Notes: a model not told the origin generated them from the letters alone. Positions 37,801 to 47,145 are shown, counted from the first letter of the stretch. The stretch is 59,323 nt of DNA from Chitinophagales bacterium (GCA_015655125.1 JAATFP010000005.1:1-59323), one strand, 5' to 3'. Translations and numbers: made by a program.

Positions 37801-37993
37801 TAGGAACACTGATTGTGTAATTACCGCCATTATCGGAAACAACCGCGGTATTTGTTCCCTGAACGGAAATTGAAACCCCGGCGAGGGGTTGACTCCGGGA
37901 AGTAACCCTTCCCGAAACCTGTAGAGTTTGTGCGAAAGAATGGCAAATGCCTAGCACAAATAACGCACATAGCAGTAGCGCTGTTTTTTTCAT
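34853..37993 (-). CDS. SusC/RagA-family TonB-dependent glycan importer
   Basis: A 1046-residue outer-membrane transporter. The ATG at 37993 opens a signal peptide (MKKTALLLCALFVLGICH). A carboxypeptidase D-like N-terminal domain (QVSGRVTSRSQPLAGVSISV) follows, then the SusC motif EEVVVVGYGTQKKS. The plug domain has the QFLQGRASGL and VDGIPVD-type segments (about 105-225), and the large barrel ends ARSFTAGLNLTF. It is the first gene of the PUL and is divergent from the regulator, with candidate promoter and operators in the gap. It would import beta-glucan oligosaccharides with TonB energy. Confidence 0.96.
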   Translation of the reverse strand: MKKTALLLCALFVLGICHSFAQTLQVSGRVTSRSQPLAGVSISVQGTNTAVVSDNGGNYTISVPKAGSKLIFSYIGMTTQEHIVNASGNVDISLVTSAATAMEEVVVVGYGTQKKSVITGSISKVSASDLDNQPIMRVEQFLQGRASGLTIAATSGQPGSSSTLRVRGTTSINGSDPLYVVDGIPVDIGGIDYLNPSDIESIEVLKDAASAAIYGTRAAAGVILVTTKKGRAGRTTISYNGYYGTQAAARKLDLLNATEYATLRNEASLNGGGGIVFANPASLGKGTDWQSLVFNNDARIQDHEISISGGTDKSTFYSSFGFFNQEGIVATEISQYKRFNARFNFTHKVTNWLTIGSNFGYSHIKGVGIGGLNTEYGGILSSVVNLDPLTKAVETDPNVINAPGSPYLPNVNNNNGLGTVRDRFGNPYGISGQVLQEMSNPLAYIKTHLGNYGWSDNLVGNAYAEVEPVKGLKIRTNIGAKLAFWGSESFNPYYFYNTVNKNTNNNSFYSEANRALNYTWENTASYSRTIASDHHVTVLVGTGAYLDNYMARGQGTTLLNLPVNTFDEAKNTHWVLPDSSKKGWVGQAYQHRVSSVYGRLIYDYKEKYLLTGIVRRDGSNRFGSNNKYGYFPSGSVGWVASKEDFFPQNKYVNFLKIRGSYGITGSDNLRDFAYLSSVQGGRNYTFGSNDNYTFGNSPANLSNPDLQWEETSQLDIGFDATVLNDFSVTFDWYKKKTTGMLRDVPVPGYIGIGSPVGNVASMNNTGVELELGWRKKLGDINFEFKGNVSHLKNEVIFIGQGTEFLTGATLQSSALELTRIQVGHAIGSFYGFETMGIFQTQADVNNYKNKDGGLIQPDAKPGDFRWADLNGDGKITTDDRTFIGDPTPDWSYGFTASAAYRGFDVVLFGQGAAGNQIYNGLRRLDIPTANYTTEALNRWTGAGTSNDFPRLSITDPNGNFSNPSKFYLEDGDYFRIKVLQIGYTLPSSIMNKIHLSKVRVYVSGNNLVTLTKYNGYDPEIGGSSYGIDRGYYPQARSFTAGLNLTF

Positions 37994-38044
37994 ATGCAAT
38001 CGTTTAATGGTGAATCTTAAGAAAAAGTTAATATTAAGACAAGG

Positions 38045-38073
38045 TAAAAGTAAAACTTCTTTCTCACTTACAA
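38045..38073 (-). promoter_or_regulatory. Candidate susC promoter
   Basis: On the minus strand TTG (plus 38071-38073) is followed after 18 bp by TACTTTTA (plus 38045-38052), one base from the Bacteroidota -7 box TAnnTTTG. Transcription would start near 38038, about 45 bp before the susC ATG. Confidence 0.4.
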
Positions 38074-38084
38074 TAAAAAATAAT

Positions 38085-38155
38085 ACATCACTACTACATC
38101 AATATTCACAAAATCCTTAGATTTACCCAGTTTTTACCACATCAATACTACATCA
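38085..38155. promoter_or_regulatory. Paired direct repeats, candidate operators of the PUL regulator
   Basis: ACATCACTACTACATCA at 38085-38101 and ACATCAATACTACATCA at 38139-38155 differ at one base. Each holds two ACATCA half-sites 11 bp apart, and the two repeats start 54 bp apart, close to five helical turns. With the promoter above they would centre near -55 and -109 of susC, where an activator could act. The second copy ends 10 bp before the regulator's own ATG. Confidence 0.6.
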
Positions 38156-38165
38156 TCTTCAAAAA

Positions 38166-41081
38166 ATGACTTTCACATCAATATCTGACAGTATAAAAAA
38201 AGGAATAGCTGCTTTAGTAGTAACAATGTTAACTTTTGGAAGTTTCGCTCAGAATACCATAGGTCTGCCGGATGTAATAAATTACACAAAATCGTCATAT
38301 AGGGCCGGTGCCCAAAACCGGCAAATGCGACAAGATAAAAAGGGCATTTTGTATTTTGCCAACAGTGAAGCAGTTTTAAGCTTTGATGGGATCAATTGGA
38401 AAACTTATCCGCTTCCCAATAAAAGTATTGTCCGGTGCATAGAATTTGGCCCGGATAATAAGCTATACGTTGGAGGCCAGGACGAATTCGGTTATTTTTC
38501 GCCGGACGCTTCCGGCGAACTGCGCTATCATTCCATGAAATCGCTCATTCCGCCAGAAGAAAGTTCTTTTACAGACGTTTGGGAGATCTATTTTTATCAG
38601 GGAGGTATTTTCTTTCAAACAAGTACCAAGATTTTCCAGATCAATCAGAATCATTGTACCATATATAAGAGTACTCACTGGCGGTTTATATCTTCCTTTA
38701 ATAATATGCTCGTGGCGCAGGATTTTGACAAAGGACTTTTGAGTTTTCAGAACGGCGTTTGGGGGTCGTTTATAGAAAAAAACGAACTCCCCGCAGAATA
38801 TTTCATCACTTCGCTTACCAATATAGGCCACGACAGCGCCTTAATTACCACCCTTAAAAACGGCGTTTATATCTTGTGCGGCAAATCTGTTACAAAATTG
38901 CAGTCGCCTGCGCTCGACGAGATCGCTAAAATGAATATTTCCGCTTCCGCAATGGTAAACGACAATCATATTGCGATAGCTACTAATCTTTCGGGCTGTT
39001 ATATCATCGATAAATCCGGCAAATTGATCCAGAATTTTTCCCGGAAAGAAGGACTTCAAAATAATAATATCCTCGATGTTTATCTTGACAAAGAGAAAAA
39101 TCTCTGGCTGGGCCTCGATAACGGCATCGATTTCATCGCTTATAACAACGCCATCAAACATGTTTACCCCGATTATTTCAATGAAGGCTCCGGATATGCA
39201 GCCGCTATCTATAATAACGAATTGTACCTCGGTACATCAAACGGACTATATAAAACGGGCCTCTATCCGGAAAAGGACCTGAGTTATATAAAAGGGAATT
39301 TTGCGCCGGTACCCAACAGCAAGGGCCAGGTGTGGAACCTTAGCGAGGTGAACGGCAAGTTGCTGATGGGCCATCACGATGGAGCATTTACTATCTCAGG
39401 AAATGGTGCCGTTCCGTTTGATAATTCTACCGGCTTCTGGGCCTTTCTTCCTTTTTCCAATGTAATGCCCAGCGATGTGATGGTGGCCGGCACTTACAAC
39501 GGTATAAATTTTTACAATTACAAGAACGGTTCTTTCTTCAACCAGAATACGTCTGCACATTTTGAATCTGCCCGTTTTGTATGCATAGACAACAACCAGA
39601 TCTGGGTGGCGCATCCGTACAAAGGAATTTACCGCGTGCAAATGTCGCCGGGCAATAATGCAAGCATCACGATGTACAAGGAAAAGCAGGGAGTGCTGTC
39701 GCCCAATGGGAATTATATTTTCAAAATAAAGAACCGCATCGTTCTTTCGAGCGAAAACGGAATTTTTGAATACGATGTGAGCAAAGACGCATTCGAACCA
39801 TCTCCTTTTTACAATAATATCTTCGAGCACCGCAATGTGCGGTACATGAAAGAAGATGCTTCGGGAAACATCTGGTTCGTTTTTGATAAAACCCTTGGTG
39901 TTGTAGATATGAGTTCTCCCAAAACGCAGGTAATTTATTTCCCGGAACTGGCGAATAAATTTGTAAGCGGGTTCGAATTCATTTACCCGGTAGACAACTC
40001 GAATGTATTCATCGGCGGTGAAAAAGGTTTCTATCACGTAAACCTGGAGCAGTATAAAAAAATCAAGTACCCGTTGGAAGTATGGATCACGTCTGTAAAA
40101 GCGGTGAATAAGACAGACAGCCTGCTTTTTGGGGGTTATATCAACCAGGCGAATGAAGAGGGAACGGAAGTGCAAAAAAAACGTCAACAGATCGGCCATG
40201 CCTGGAACTCCTTCCGTTTTGAATTTGCGTCGCCAACATATGCGCAACAATCCACCATCGAATACAGCTATTTCCTCGAAGGTTTTGATCGAAGCTGGTC
40301 CGAATTTGCCAAAAAAGCAGAAAAAGAATATACCAATTTACCTACAGGAACCTACACTTTCAAAGTGAAAGCGCGCAACAATCTCGGCAAAGAATCCAAC
40401 ATCAACACCTATACTTTTACCGTATTGCCGCCATGGTATCAAACTTATTGGGCTTATACCTGCTATTTATTGATTGTGCTATTTATTTTTTACAGGCTGT
40501 ATATTTTGCAGAAAAATAAATTTTTGGAGCAGCAAAAAAGTCACGAAGAAGAACAAAAAAGATTGCAATACCTGCATCAGCTGGAACTGGAAAAAACAGA
40601 AAAAGAAATTGTGAAGCTTCGCAATGAAAAACTGGAAGCGGAGATACAGCATAAGAATACGGAACTCGCTTCTGTGGCAATGCACCTTGTACAAAAAGGA
40701 GAGATCCTGGGAAAGATCAAGGACCAGGTGGTGAAATTGAAAAAGCAACCCGACAATGATTCTGACGATCTTAAGAAGATCATCCGCGCCATAAGTGACG
40801 AGGATAAGGTTGATAAGCAGTGGGAGCAATTTGCTATGCACTTTGATAATGTACACAGCGATTTTTTAGCTGCCCTGAAACATAAATACCCGGCTTTAAG
40901 CGCCAATGAATTGAAGCTTTCTGCCTATCTCCGCATGAATCTGAGTACCAAAGAAATGGCACAGCTGATGAACATCAGCGTTCGCGGCGTGGAGATCAGC
41001 AGGTACAGGTTACGAAAAAAACTGGGAATACCGACGGAGATGAGTTTATTTGATTTTCTCCTGGCGGTAAAAAAGGAGTGA
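38166..41081 (+). CDS. Membrane-spanning Y_Y_Y/LuxR-type PUL regulator
   Basis: A 971-residue sensor-regulator. A signal-like N-terminal helix (to about 29) leads to a periplasmic beta-propeller of Reg_prop-type repeats (DKKGILYFANSEAV, DKEKNLWLGLDNG, EDASGNIWFVFD; about 35-640). A Y_Y_Y domain follows (EYSYFLEGFDRSWSEF, LPTGTYTFKVKARN, about 670-755). One membrane helix (about 758-780) and a coiled coil (about 785-850) precede a C-terminal LuxR-type helix-turn-helix (LSANELKLSAYLRMN, STKEMAQLMNISVRGVE). Histidine-kinase and receiver domains are absent, so one protein seems to sense glycan outside and bind DNA inside. It is divergent from susC and likely controls it. Confidence 0.88.
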   Translation: MTFTSISDSIKKGIAALVVTMLTFGSFAQNTIGLPDVINYTKSSYRAGAQNRQMRQDKKGILYFANSEAVLSFDGINWKTYPLPNKSIVRCIEFGPDNKLYVGGQDEFGYFSPDASGELRYHSMKSLIPPEESSFTDVWEIYFYQGGIFFQTSTKIFQINQNHCTIYKSTHWRFISSFNNMLVAQDFDKGLLSFQNGVWGSFIEKNELPAEYFITSLTNIGHDSALITTLKNGVYILCGKSVTKLQSPALDEIAKMNISASAMVNDNHIAIATNLSGCYIIDKSGKLIQNFSRKEGLQNNNILDVYLDKEKNLWLGLDNGIDFIAYNNAIKHVYPDYFNEGSGYAAAIYNNELYLGTSNGLYKTGLYPEKDLSYIKGNFAPVPNSKGQVWNLSEVNGKLLMGHHDGAFTISGNGAVPFDNSTGFWAFLPFSNVMPSDVMVAGTYNGINFYNYKNGSFFNQNTSAHFESARFVCIDNNQIWVAHPYKGIYRVQMSPGNNASITMYKEKQGVLSPNGNYIFKIKNRIVLSSENGIFEYDVSKDAFEPSPFYNNIFEHRNVRYMKEDASGNIWFVFDKTLGVVDMSSPKTQVIYFPELANKFVSGFEFIYPVDNSNVFIGGEKGFYHVNLEQYKKIKYPLEVWITSVKAVNKTDSLLFGGYINQANEEGTEVQKKRQQIGHAWNSFRFEFASPTYAQQSTIEYSYFLEGFDRSWSEFAKKAEKEYTNLPTGTYTFKVKARNNLGKESNINTYTFTVLPPWYQTYWAYTCYLLIVLFIFYRLYILQKNKFLEQQKSHEEEQKRLQYLHQLELEKTEKEIVKLRNEKLEAEIQHKNTELASVAMHLVQKGEILGKIKDQVVKLKKQPDNDSDDLKKIIRAISDEDKVDKQWEQFAMHFDNVHSDFLAALKHKYPALSANELKLSAYLRMNLSTKEMAQLMNISVRGVEISRYRLRKKLGIPTEMSLFDFLLAVKKE

Positions 41082-41085
41082 AAAA

Positions 41086-41127
41086 GTTCAGGACGCAAAT
41101 TTCAATCTTGAATTTTGAATCCTGAAC
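41086..41127. terminator. Inverted repeat between convergent genes, probable bidirectional terminator
   Basis: GTTCAGGA (41086-41093) pairs with TCCTGAAC (41120-41127), and the inner CAAATTTCAA and TTGAATTTTG extend the stem imperfectly. It is flanked by A-runs on the left and AAAATT on the right and sits between the regulator and aldo/keto reductase stops. Confidence 0.55.
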
Positions 41128-41131
41128 AAAA

Positions 41132-42137
<1,006 letters not shown>

Positions 42138-42357
42138 TAAAAAATTTTAATTGTGCATACAAAGGTAGTTCCACTTTCACTGCTAAAAATTGTTTAATCG
42201 AAACAATAACTTGCCCATATCAAACAAAGAATAGGATACAATTTGTTCAGTATAAGGGACCGCACATCTGCAAGAAATTTCCGGCCCAAAATTCTTTACG
42301 AGTCTGTGCGGGATAACCTGATTTTACTTACTTTTGCAGCCAGTTATTGAAAATAAC

Positions 42358-42431
42358 GGGCCTATAGCTCAGTTGGTTAGAGCATCTGACTCATAATCAG
42401 AGGGTCCCAGGTTCAAGTCCTGGTGGGCCCA
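42358..42431 (+). tRNA. tRNA-Met (anticodon CAT)
   Basis: A 74-base cloverleaf: acceptor GGGCCTA with TGGGCCC and discriminator A, D-arm TAGCTCAGTTGGTTAGAGCA, anticodon stem CTGACTCATAATCAG and T-arm CCAGGTTCAAGTCCTGG. CCA is not encoded. The standard acceptor pair (G1-C72) fits elongator Met; a lysidine-modified tRNA-Ile cannot be fully excluded from the anticodon alone. Confidence 0.93.
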
Positions 42432-42439
42432 CAGACAGC

Positions 42440-42480
42440 AAAGGGGTTTCAAGCGATAAGTTTGAAACCCCTTTTTATTT
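42440..42480 (+). terminator. Terminator of tRNA-Met
   Basis: AAAGGGGTTTCAA and TTTGAAACCCCTTT pair around GCGATAAG and run into TTTTTATTTT. It closely resembles the tRNA-Asn terminator at 10541-10575. Confidence 0.85.
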
Positions 42481-42626
42481 TCAGGCAATTTGTACAAAAT
42501 AATTAGAGTGTTGACAATCTCGCTTTAAATCATGAGTTTCCGACACTGGATGGCGTAAAAGGAATTCGATTGAGCTGAATTCCTTTTATTTTAAATAAAT
42601 TTACAGCTTACAATGCTCAAAATTTT

Positions 42627-43238
42627 ATGTCTACCATCAAAAATCTTCTTTTCGACCTGGGTGGTGTTCTCCTGAACATTAATTATCACAAAACCCGCGA
42701 AGCTTTCGAGCAGCTCGGATACCATGATTTTGACAAAATGTATTCTCAATACTCCGTAGACGAACTGTTTGAAAACCTGGAAACGGGGAAAATATCCAAC
42801 GAAGATTTTTATCACAGGATAAAACAGGGAAATGCCAATGAGCTTTCAGATCACCAGATCACCATGGCCTGGAACAGCATGTTGCTCAATTTTAGAAAGG
42901 AGAGCCTTGCTTTATTAAAGGAGCTTGCAAAAAAATACAACATATATCTTTTCAGCAATACCAATGCCATTCACCTGGCAGCTTTTCACTCATTGTTAAA
43001 AGATGAAACCGGCGAATCATTGGATGATTATTTTAAAAAAGCCTATTATTCACACCTCATCAATTTGCGAAAACCAAATAAAGATGCCTTTGAGTTTATC
43101 CTTAACGATGCGGGTATTGCAGCTGAAGAAACTTTATTTGTAGACGATAGTTATCCGAATATCGAAGCAGCCGCAGCACTTGGTTTTAAAACACATTTGT
43201 TGCTGCCTGAAGAACGGATAGAATATTTAAAGCTGTGA
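42627..43238 (+). CDS. HAD-superfamily hydrolase (HAD-IA)
   Basis: A 203-residue protein with HAD motif I as FDLGGVLLNI, motif II near LFSNTNA, motif III near RKPNKDAFEF and motif IV as FVDDSYPNIEAA. The helical cap of the IA subfamily lies between motifs I and II. The second motif I residue is Gly in place of the usual catalytic Asp, as in the YihX branch, which still includes phosphatases. The substrate is unknown. It ends 18 bp from the convergent DUF4834 gene. Confidence 0.88.
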   Translation: MSTIKNLLFDLGGVLLNINYHKTREAFEQLGYHDFDKMYSQYSVDELFENLETGKISNEDFYHRIKQGNANELSDHQITMAWNSMLLNFRKESLALLKELAKKYNIYLFSNTNAIHLAAFHSLLKDETGESLDDYFKKAYYSHLINLRKPNKDAFEFILNDAGIAAEETLFVDDSYPNIEAAAALGFKTHLLLPEERIEYLKL

Positions 43239-43256
43239 GATTAAAAGCTTGCAGGT

Positions 43257-43496
43257 TTACTTTATTTCCTCGTAGTCAATATAATCCTCGTTATTCGATT
43301 TTCTCGACGCCTGCTGTTGGGGGGTAGTGCTGTTGAAATTCGTCTGCCGTTGCTGCTGGCTCATCCTTTCCTGCATCTCAGCCATTTTGCCTTTCATCTG
43401 CTTTGTAGTACGATAAATGGGAATGATAAAATCCACCACAGCTTTATAAACTATATACAATACGAACAACTCGAATGCAAATCTGAAAATATTCAT
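43257..43496 (-). CDS. DUF4834-family small membrane protein
   Basis: A 79-residue protein with an N-terminal hydrophobic helix (FRFAFELFVLYIVYKAVVDF) followed by a basic, Gln-rich tail (EMQERMSQQQRQ) ending in an acidic segment (NEDYIDYEEIK). This layout matches the Bacteroidota family DUF4834, whose function is unknown. It is often found alone, as here. Confidence 0.75.
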   Translation of the reverse strand: MNIFRFAFELFVLYIVYKAVVDFIIPIYRTTKQMKGKMAEMQERMSQQQRQTNFNSTTPQQQASRKSNNEDYIDYEEIK

Positions 43497-43705
43497 GAGT
43501 CAAAGGTAAACACAGATTTATGATGATTGGAAAGATTTCACCTATTAAATAGCGCGCTCACCATAGATTTAAGTGATTATTATGATTTCACGGGAACTAT
43601 TGTCTGTATTTTGTGATGTTAATCCGGCAGCCAAGAGTACAAAAAGGATCTTCGTTTACTCACATTCGTTAAATCTGTGTAATTTGGGTCAATTTTTTAA
43701 ACTGC

Positions 43706-44893
43706 ATGAAATCGTTGCTGGTCATTTTATTGTTCCTTGTGTCCGTATTTCTTTTTACAAAATGCGTCAACAATGCTACGGCCGCCGACCCGCGCGGAAG
43801 ACAGTATGCCGGCGCAGCTTCCTGCCGCCAATGTCACCAGGCGATCTACGATTCAGCTGTTTTGTCTATGCATTTTAATACTACGGCAATTGCCGGCAGC
43901 GCAAATATTCATGGAAGTTTTACACCTCCTGGAAATACGTTTACCTACCTCGACGGCGCGCAAATAAAAATGGAAAAAAGAAACAACAATTCTTTCCAGG
44001 TAATGTATATCGATGGAAAAGAAATCGACACCCATAAATTTGACGTTATTTTCGGCGGCAAACACGCACAAACCTTCCTCTATAGCAAAGGCAACCAATT
44101 TTTCGAACTCCCGCTTTCCTATTACAGCGCAGCCAACAGTTGGGCCACGAGCCCGGGATTTCCCATTCAACAACCCCGATTCGATCGGTATGTAGGTACC
44201 GTATGCTTTGAATGTCATAGTTCCCATCTGGAAACCAAAATCGAGATTGCCGGCGGCGACGGAACCTCCGAAGAAACCGTTCCGGGAACCCTTATTTATG
44301 GTATTGACTGCGAACGGTGCCACGGGCCGGCCGGCAAACATGTTGACTATCATCTCGGACATCCGGAAGAAAAAGTTGCGAAATTCATCGTGGAAAATCA
44401 TCAGCTTAGCCGGCAACAACAGTCCGATGCCTGTGAAGTTTGCCATGGTGGTAACAGCAAAGCACAACTGATATCACGGTTCAAATTCATGCCGGGAGAT
44501 ACATTAGCTAATTTCTTTATGCAGTTTGTTCCAAATAGAAATTCGTCACAATTTGATGTTCATGGAAACCAGTCGCAGTTGCTTGCGCAAAGCAAATGTT
44601 TCCGCAGGGCGGCGCAGATGACCTGTAGCACCTGCCACGATCCACACGTGAATGCCAGTAACAATGTGTCGATGTATTCTCAAAAATGCATGAGTTGTCA
44701 TTCGGAGGCCAATCATAATTTTTGCCCGAAGGCCGCTACATTAGGCGAATCGATTAAAAGTAACTGTATTGATTGCCATATGCCGATGCAGTCTTCAAGG
44801 GCCATTTCCTTCCAGTTATCTGGCCAGCAAGAAAGATCTTCCTATATGCTGAGGAACCACAGGATCGCCGTTTATGCAGATAGTTTAAAATAA
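43706..44893 (+). CDS. Seven-heme c-type cytochrome, exported
   Basis: A 395-residue protein with an N-terminal signal helix (LLVILLFLVSVFLF). It carries seven CxxCH heme sites: CRQCH, CFECH, CERCH, CEVCH, CSTCH, CMSCH and CIDCH. Spacing is irregular, as in the cytochrome c554/NrfB-like group. The segment after the first heme is a long beta-rich insertion. A Cys at KCVNN near the signal end could be a lipid anchor, although Lys before it is unusual. No partner reductase or quinol oxidase is encoded nearby, so the electron route is unknown. Confidence 0.88.
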   Translation: MKSLLVILLFLVSVFLFTKCVNNATAADPRGRQYAGAASCRQCHQAIYDSAVLSMHFNTTAIAGSANIHGSFTPPGNTFTYLDGAQIKMEKRNNNSFQVMYIDGKEIDTHKFDVIFGGKHAQTFLYSKGNQFFELPLSYYSAANSWATSPGFPIQQPRFDRYVGTVCFECHSSHLETKIEIAGGDGTSEETVPGTLIYGIDCERCHGPAGKHVDYHLGHPEEKVAKFIVENHQLSRQQQSDACEVCHGGNSKAQLISRFKFMPGDTLANFFMQFVPNRNSSQFDVHGNQSQLLAQSKCFRRAAQMTCSTCHDPHVNASNNVSMYSQKCMSCHSEANHNFCPKAATLGESIKSNCIDCHMPMQSSRAISFQLSGQQERSSYMLRNHRIAVYADSLK

Positions 44894-44929
44894 AATTTTC
44901 AAATGTGCCGCTGTCCAGATCATTCACCC

Positions 44930-47128
44930 CTAAACCTTTAATAATCCTGCTTTATACATCAGATTCATAGGCTTATTATCCCAAAATAGTTCAAAATCTT
45001 CCAAATCCGCCGATTCATACTCCTTTTCGAGTTCCTGTAAAGTTTTTGTGTTTACGTTATAAATACTAATTTCTGTTAGTTTTTTAGTAAACCAATCCGC
45101 TTGCGGTTTAAGCAACTGAAACTGCAGACTTTCATTTTTTGTTTCAAAACAGAGCGTTGCCATTTCACGACTGTTTCCTTTTTTACTTTGAGTAAAATAT
45201 TCAACCGAAGGTTGTTTACCGAGCCATATTACTTTGGAATTCGGTTTAAAACTTAATTCGTCATCGCCGGCCAACACATTGGCAATATAATCTGGCGCAA
45301 CTTTCGTTTTTGGAATTTTAAATTCAAACCATTTTTGCAGGCCGTCTTCCAACCCGATATTGTGCATATAATTGAACAGTGCTTTTTTTAACCCAAAACC
45401 AAAGCTGTCGTGATCGGCACCGGTCGGATCCACGTGTACGATATCGTTATTTGCAAAGCTTCCTATTGCATCCGTTTCTTTCTGAACACTATATTTTTCC
45501 GGGTTAAGCCCAACCGGGCTGTGTGCGGTCATGGCAAACTGGTGCCAGAAGGCCGATTGAAGTACGCCTTGTTGAAACATTTGCCGGATCATTTCAAGGC
45601 TGTCGATCGTTTCCTGCGCAGTTTGTGTAGGAAAGCCGTACATCAGATAGGCGTGCACCATGATGCCGGCTTCGGTAAAATGCTGGTTCACTTTTGCCAC
45701 CTGCGCCACGGTAATTCCTTTCTGAATAAGTTGCAATAAACGATCGCTCGCCACTTCCAGACCGCCTGATACCGCAATACAGCCGGATGCTTTCAGCAGC
45801 AGGCAAAGGTCGCGTGTGAAGCTTTTTTCAAAACGTATGTTCGTCCACCAGCTCACCGTAAGCCTGCGCCGGATGATCTCCATGGCTAGCGCGCGCATGA
45901 GTGCCGGCGGCGCGGCCTCATCCACAAAGTGGAAACCCGTTTCTCCTGTTTGCGCAATCATTTCTTCCATGCGGTCGCACAGTAATTCTGCGGCTACCGG
46001 CTCGTATAGCCTGATATAATCAAGTGAAATATCGCAGAAGGTGCATTTTCCCCAATAGCAGCCGTGTGCCATCGTTAGTTTGTTCCATCGGCCATCGCTC
46101 CACATTTTGTGCATCGGATTAGCCACTTCTATTGCGGAGATGTACCGATCGAGTAAAAAATCGCTGTAGTCAGGCGTACCTACTTCGCCCTGGCGATAAT
46201 CGGAGGAGGTTTTGTTATTGATATAACGCAGTTCGCCGTCAATCATCAGAAATGTACGCTTCAATTCTTCTTCGCCAATATTGCCATCGATGAATCTGAG
46301 CAGGTTTTCTACAGGCGCTTCGCCGTCATCGAGCGTTACAAAATCGTAGAACTCAAAAACCCGTTTATCGGAAAGCGAGCGAAGCTCGGTATTGGCAAAG
46401 CCGCCGCCCATGGCTACTTTGATGTTCGGATGATTCATTTTTATGTATTGCCCGCAACGCAGGGACGTATACAGGTTTCCGGGAAAAGGAACGGACAGGG
46501 CCACCAGTTCAGGAGATATTTCTGTAAGTTTTTTTTCTAAAATGTTGATGAGGATCTTATCGATGTATGTATATGGTTGCTGCTGGCTTTGATACAACTC
46601 ATCAAAGCTGTTGGCCGACCGGCCCAATCTTTCTGCATAGCGGCTGAAACCAAAATGCTCATCCACACATTCGGCTATAATATCCGAAAGATCTTCAAGA
46701 TACATTGTGGCAATATGCTTGGCTTTATCTTGTGTTCCCATACTACCGAACGCCCATTGCAGGTCATCGAGTTGCGCAAAACGGCCGGCTTCCGGCAAAA
46801 AATCACGTTTACAGATCCTTTCTGCCAGTGTGGCGCTTTTTCCTTGCAGGAACAAAATAGCGGAATCGATGGTATAAATGTAGTCGTCTTTCAATGCCAG
46901 CATTCTCTTTGCATTAACAGAGAGGTCTTTTTCTGAAGTTTCCACTTGTGTAAAGAGGTCAGTCAGTCCTTTTTTTGAGAAAACAGCAAGCGTTACTTCG
47001 ATTCCAAGATCGGCCTGGAAGGAAGAAATACCCTTCGTGTTCAAAAACCCTTTCAGGTAGGCTGTACCCGGGTACGGCGTGTTGAGTTGGGTAAAAGGCG
47101 GCGTTATAAGAAATACCTTTGCTTGCAT
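44930..47128 (-). CDS. B12-binding-type radical SAM protein
   Basis: A 732-residue protein. The ATG at 47128 (MQAKVFLITPPFTQLNTPYPG) is chosen because family members start there; an upstream frame extension crosses the palindrome at 47146-47184. An N-terminal Rossmann-like cobalamin-binding-type part (about 200-330, VAMGGGF and LDDGEAPVENLL) precedes the radical SAM barrel with cluster motif CYWGKCTFC and VSGGLEVASDRLL. The C-terminal 150 residues are unassigned. The cysteines are spaced CX4CX2C rather than the usual CX3CX2C. The substrate is unknown, and no RiPP precursor or biosynthetic neighbour is seen. Confidence 0.85.
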   Translation of the reverse strand: MQAKVFLITPPFTQLNTPYPGTAYLKGFLNTKGISSFQADLGIEVTLAVFSKKGLTDLFTQVETSEKDLSVNAKRMLALKDDYIYTIDSAILFLQGKSATLAERICKRDFLPEAGRFAQLDDLQWAFGSMGTQDKAKHIATMYLEDLSDIIAECVDEHFGFSRYAERLGRSANSFDELYQSQQQPYTYIDKILINILEKKLTEISPELVALSVPFPGNLYTSLRCGQYIKMNHPNIKVAMGGGFANTELRSLSDKRVFEFYDFVTLDDGEAPVENLLRFIDGNIGEEELKRTFLMIDGELRYINNKTSSDYRQGEVGTPDYSDFLLDRYISAIEVANPMHKMWSDGRWNKLTMAHGCYWGKCTFCDISLDYIRLYEPVAAELLCDRMEEMIAQTGETGFHFVDEAAPPALMRALAMEIIRRRLTVSWWTNIRFEKSFTRDLCLLLKASGCIAVSGGLEVASDRLLQLIQKGITVAQVAKVNQHFTEAGIMVHAYLMYGFPTQTAQETIDSLEMIRQMFQQGVLQSAFWHQFAMTAHSPVGLNPEKYSVQKETDAIGSFANNDIVHVDPTGADHDSFGFGLKKALFNYMHNIGLEDGLQKWFEFKIPKTKVAPDYIANVLAGDDELSFKPNSKVIWLGKQPSVEYFTQSKKGNSREMATLCFETKNESLQFQLLKPQADWFTKKLTEISIYNVNTKTLQELEKEYESADLEDFELFWDNKPMNLMYKAGLLKV

Positions 47129-47145
47129 GCTGCAAAGGTAGGGCT

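Noticed and set aside
39396..40250. 284-codon open frame antisense to the PUL regulator
   Set aside because: It is fully inside a well-supported gene on the other strand and its translation has no domain pattern.
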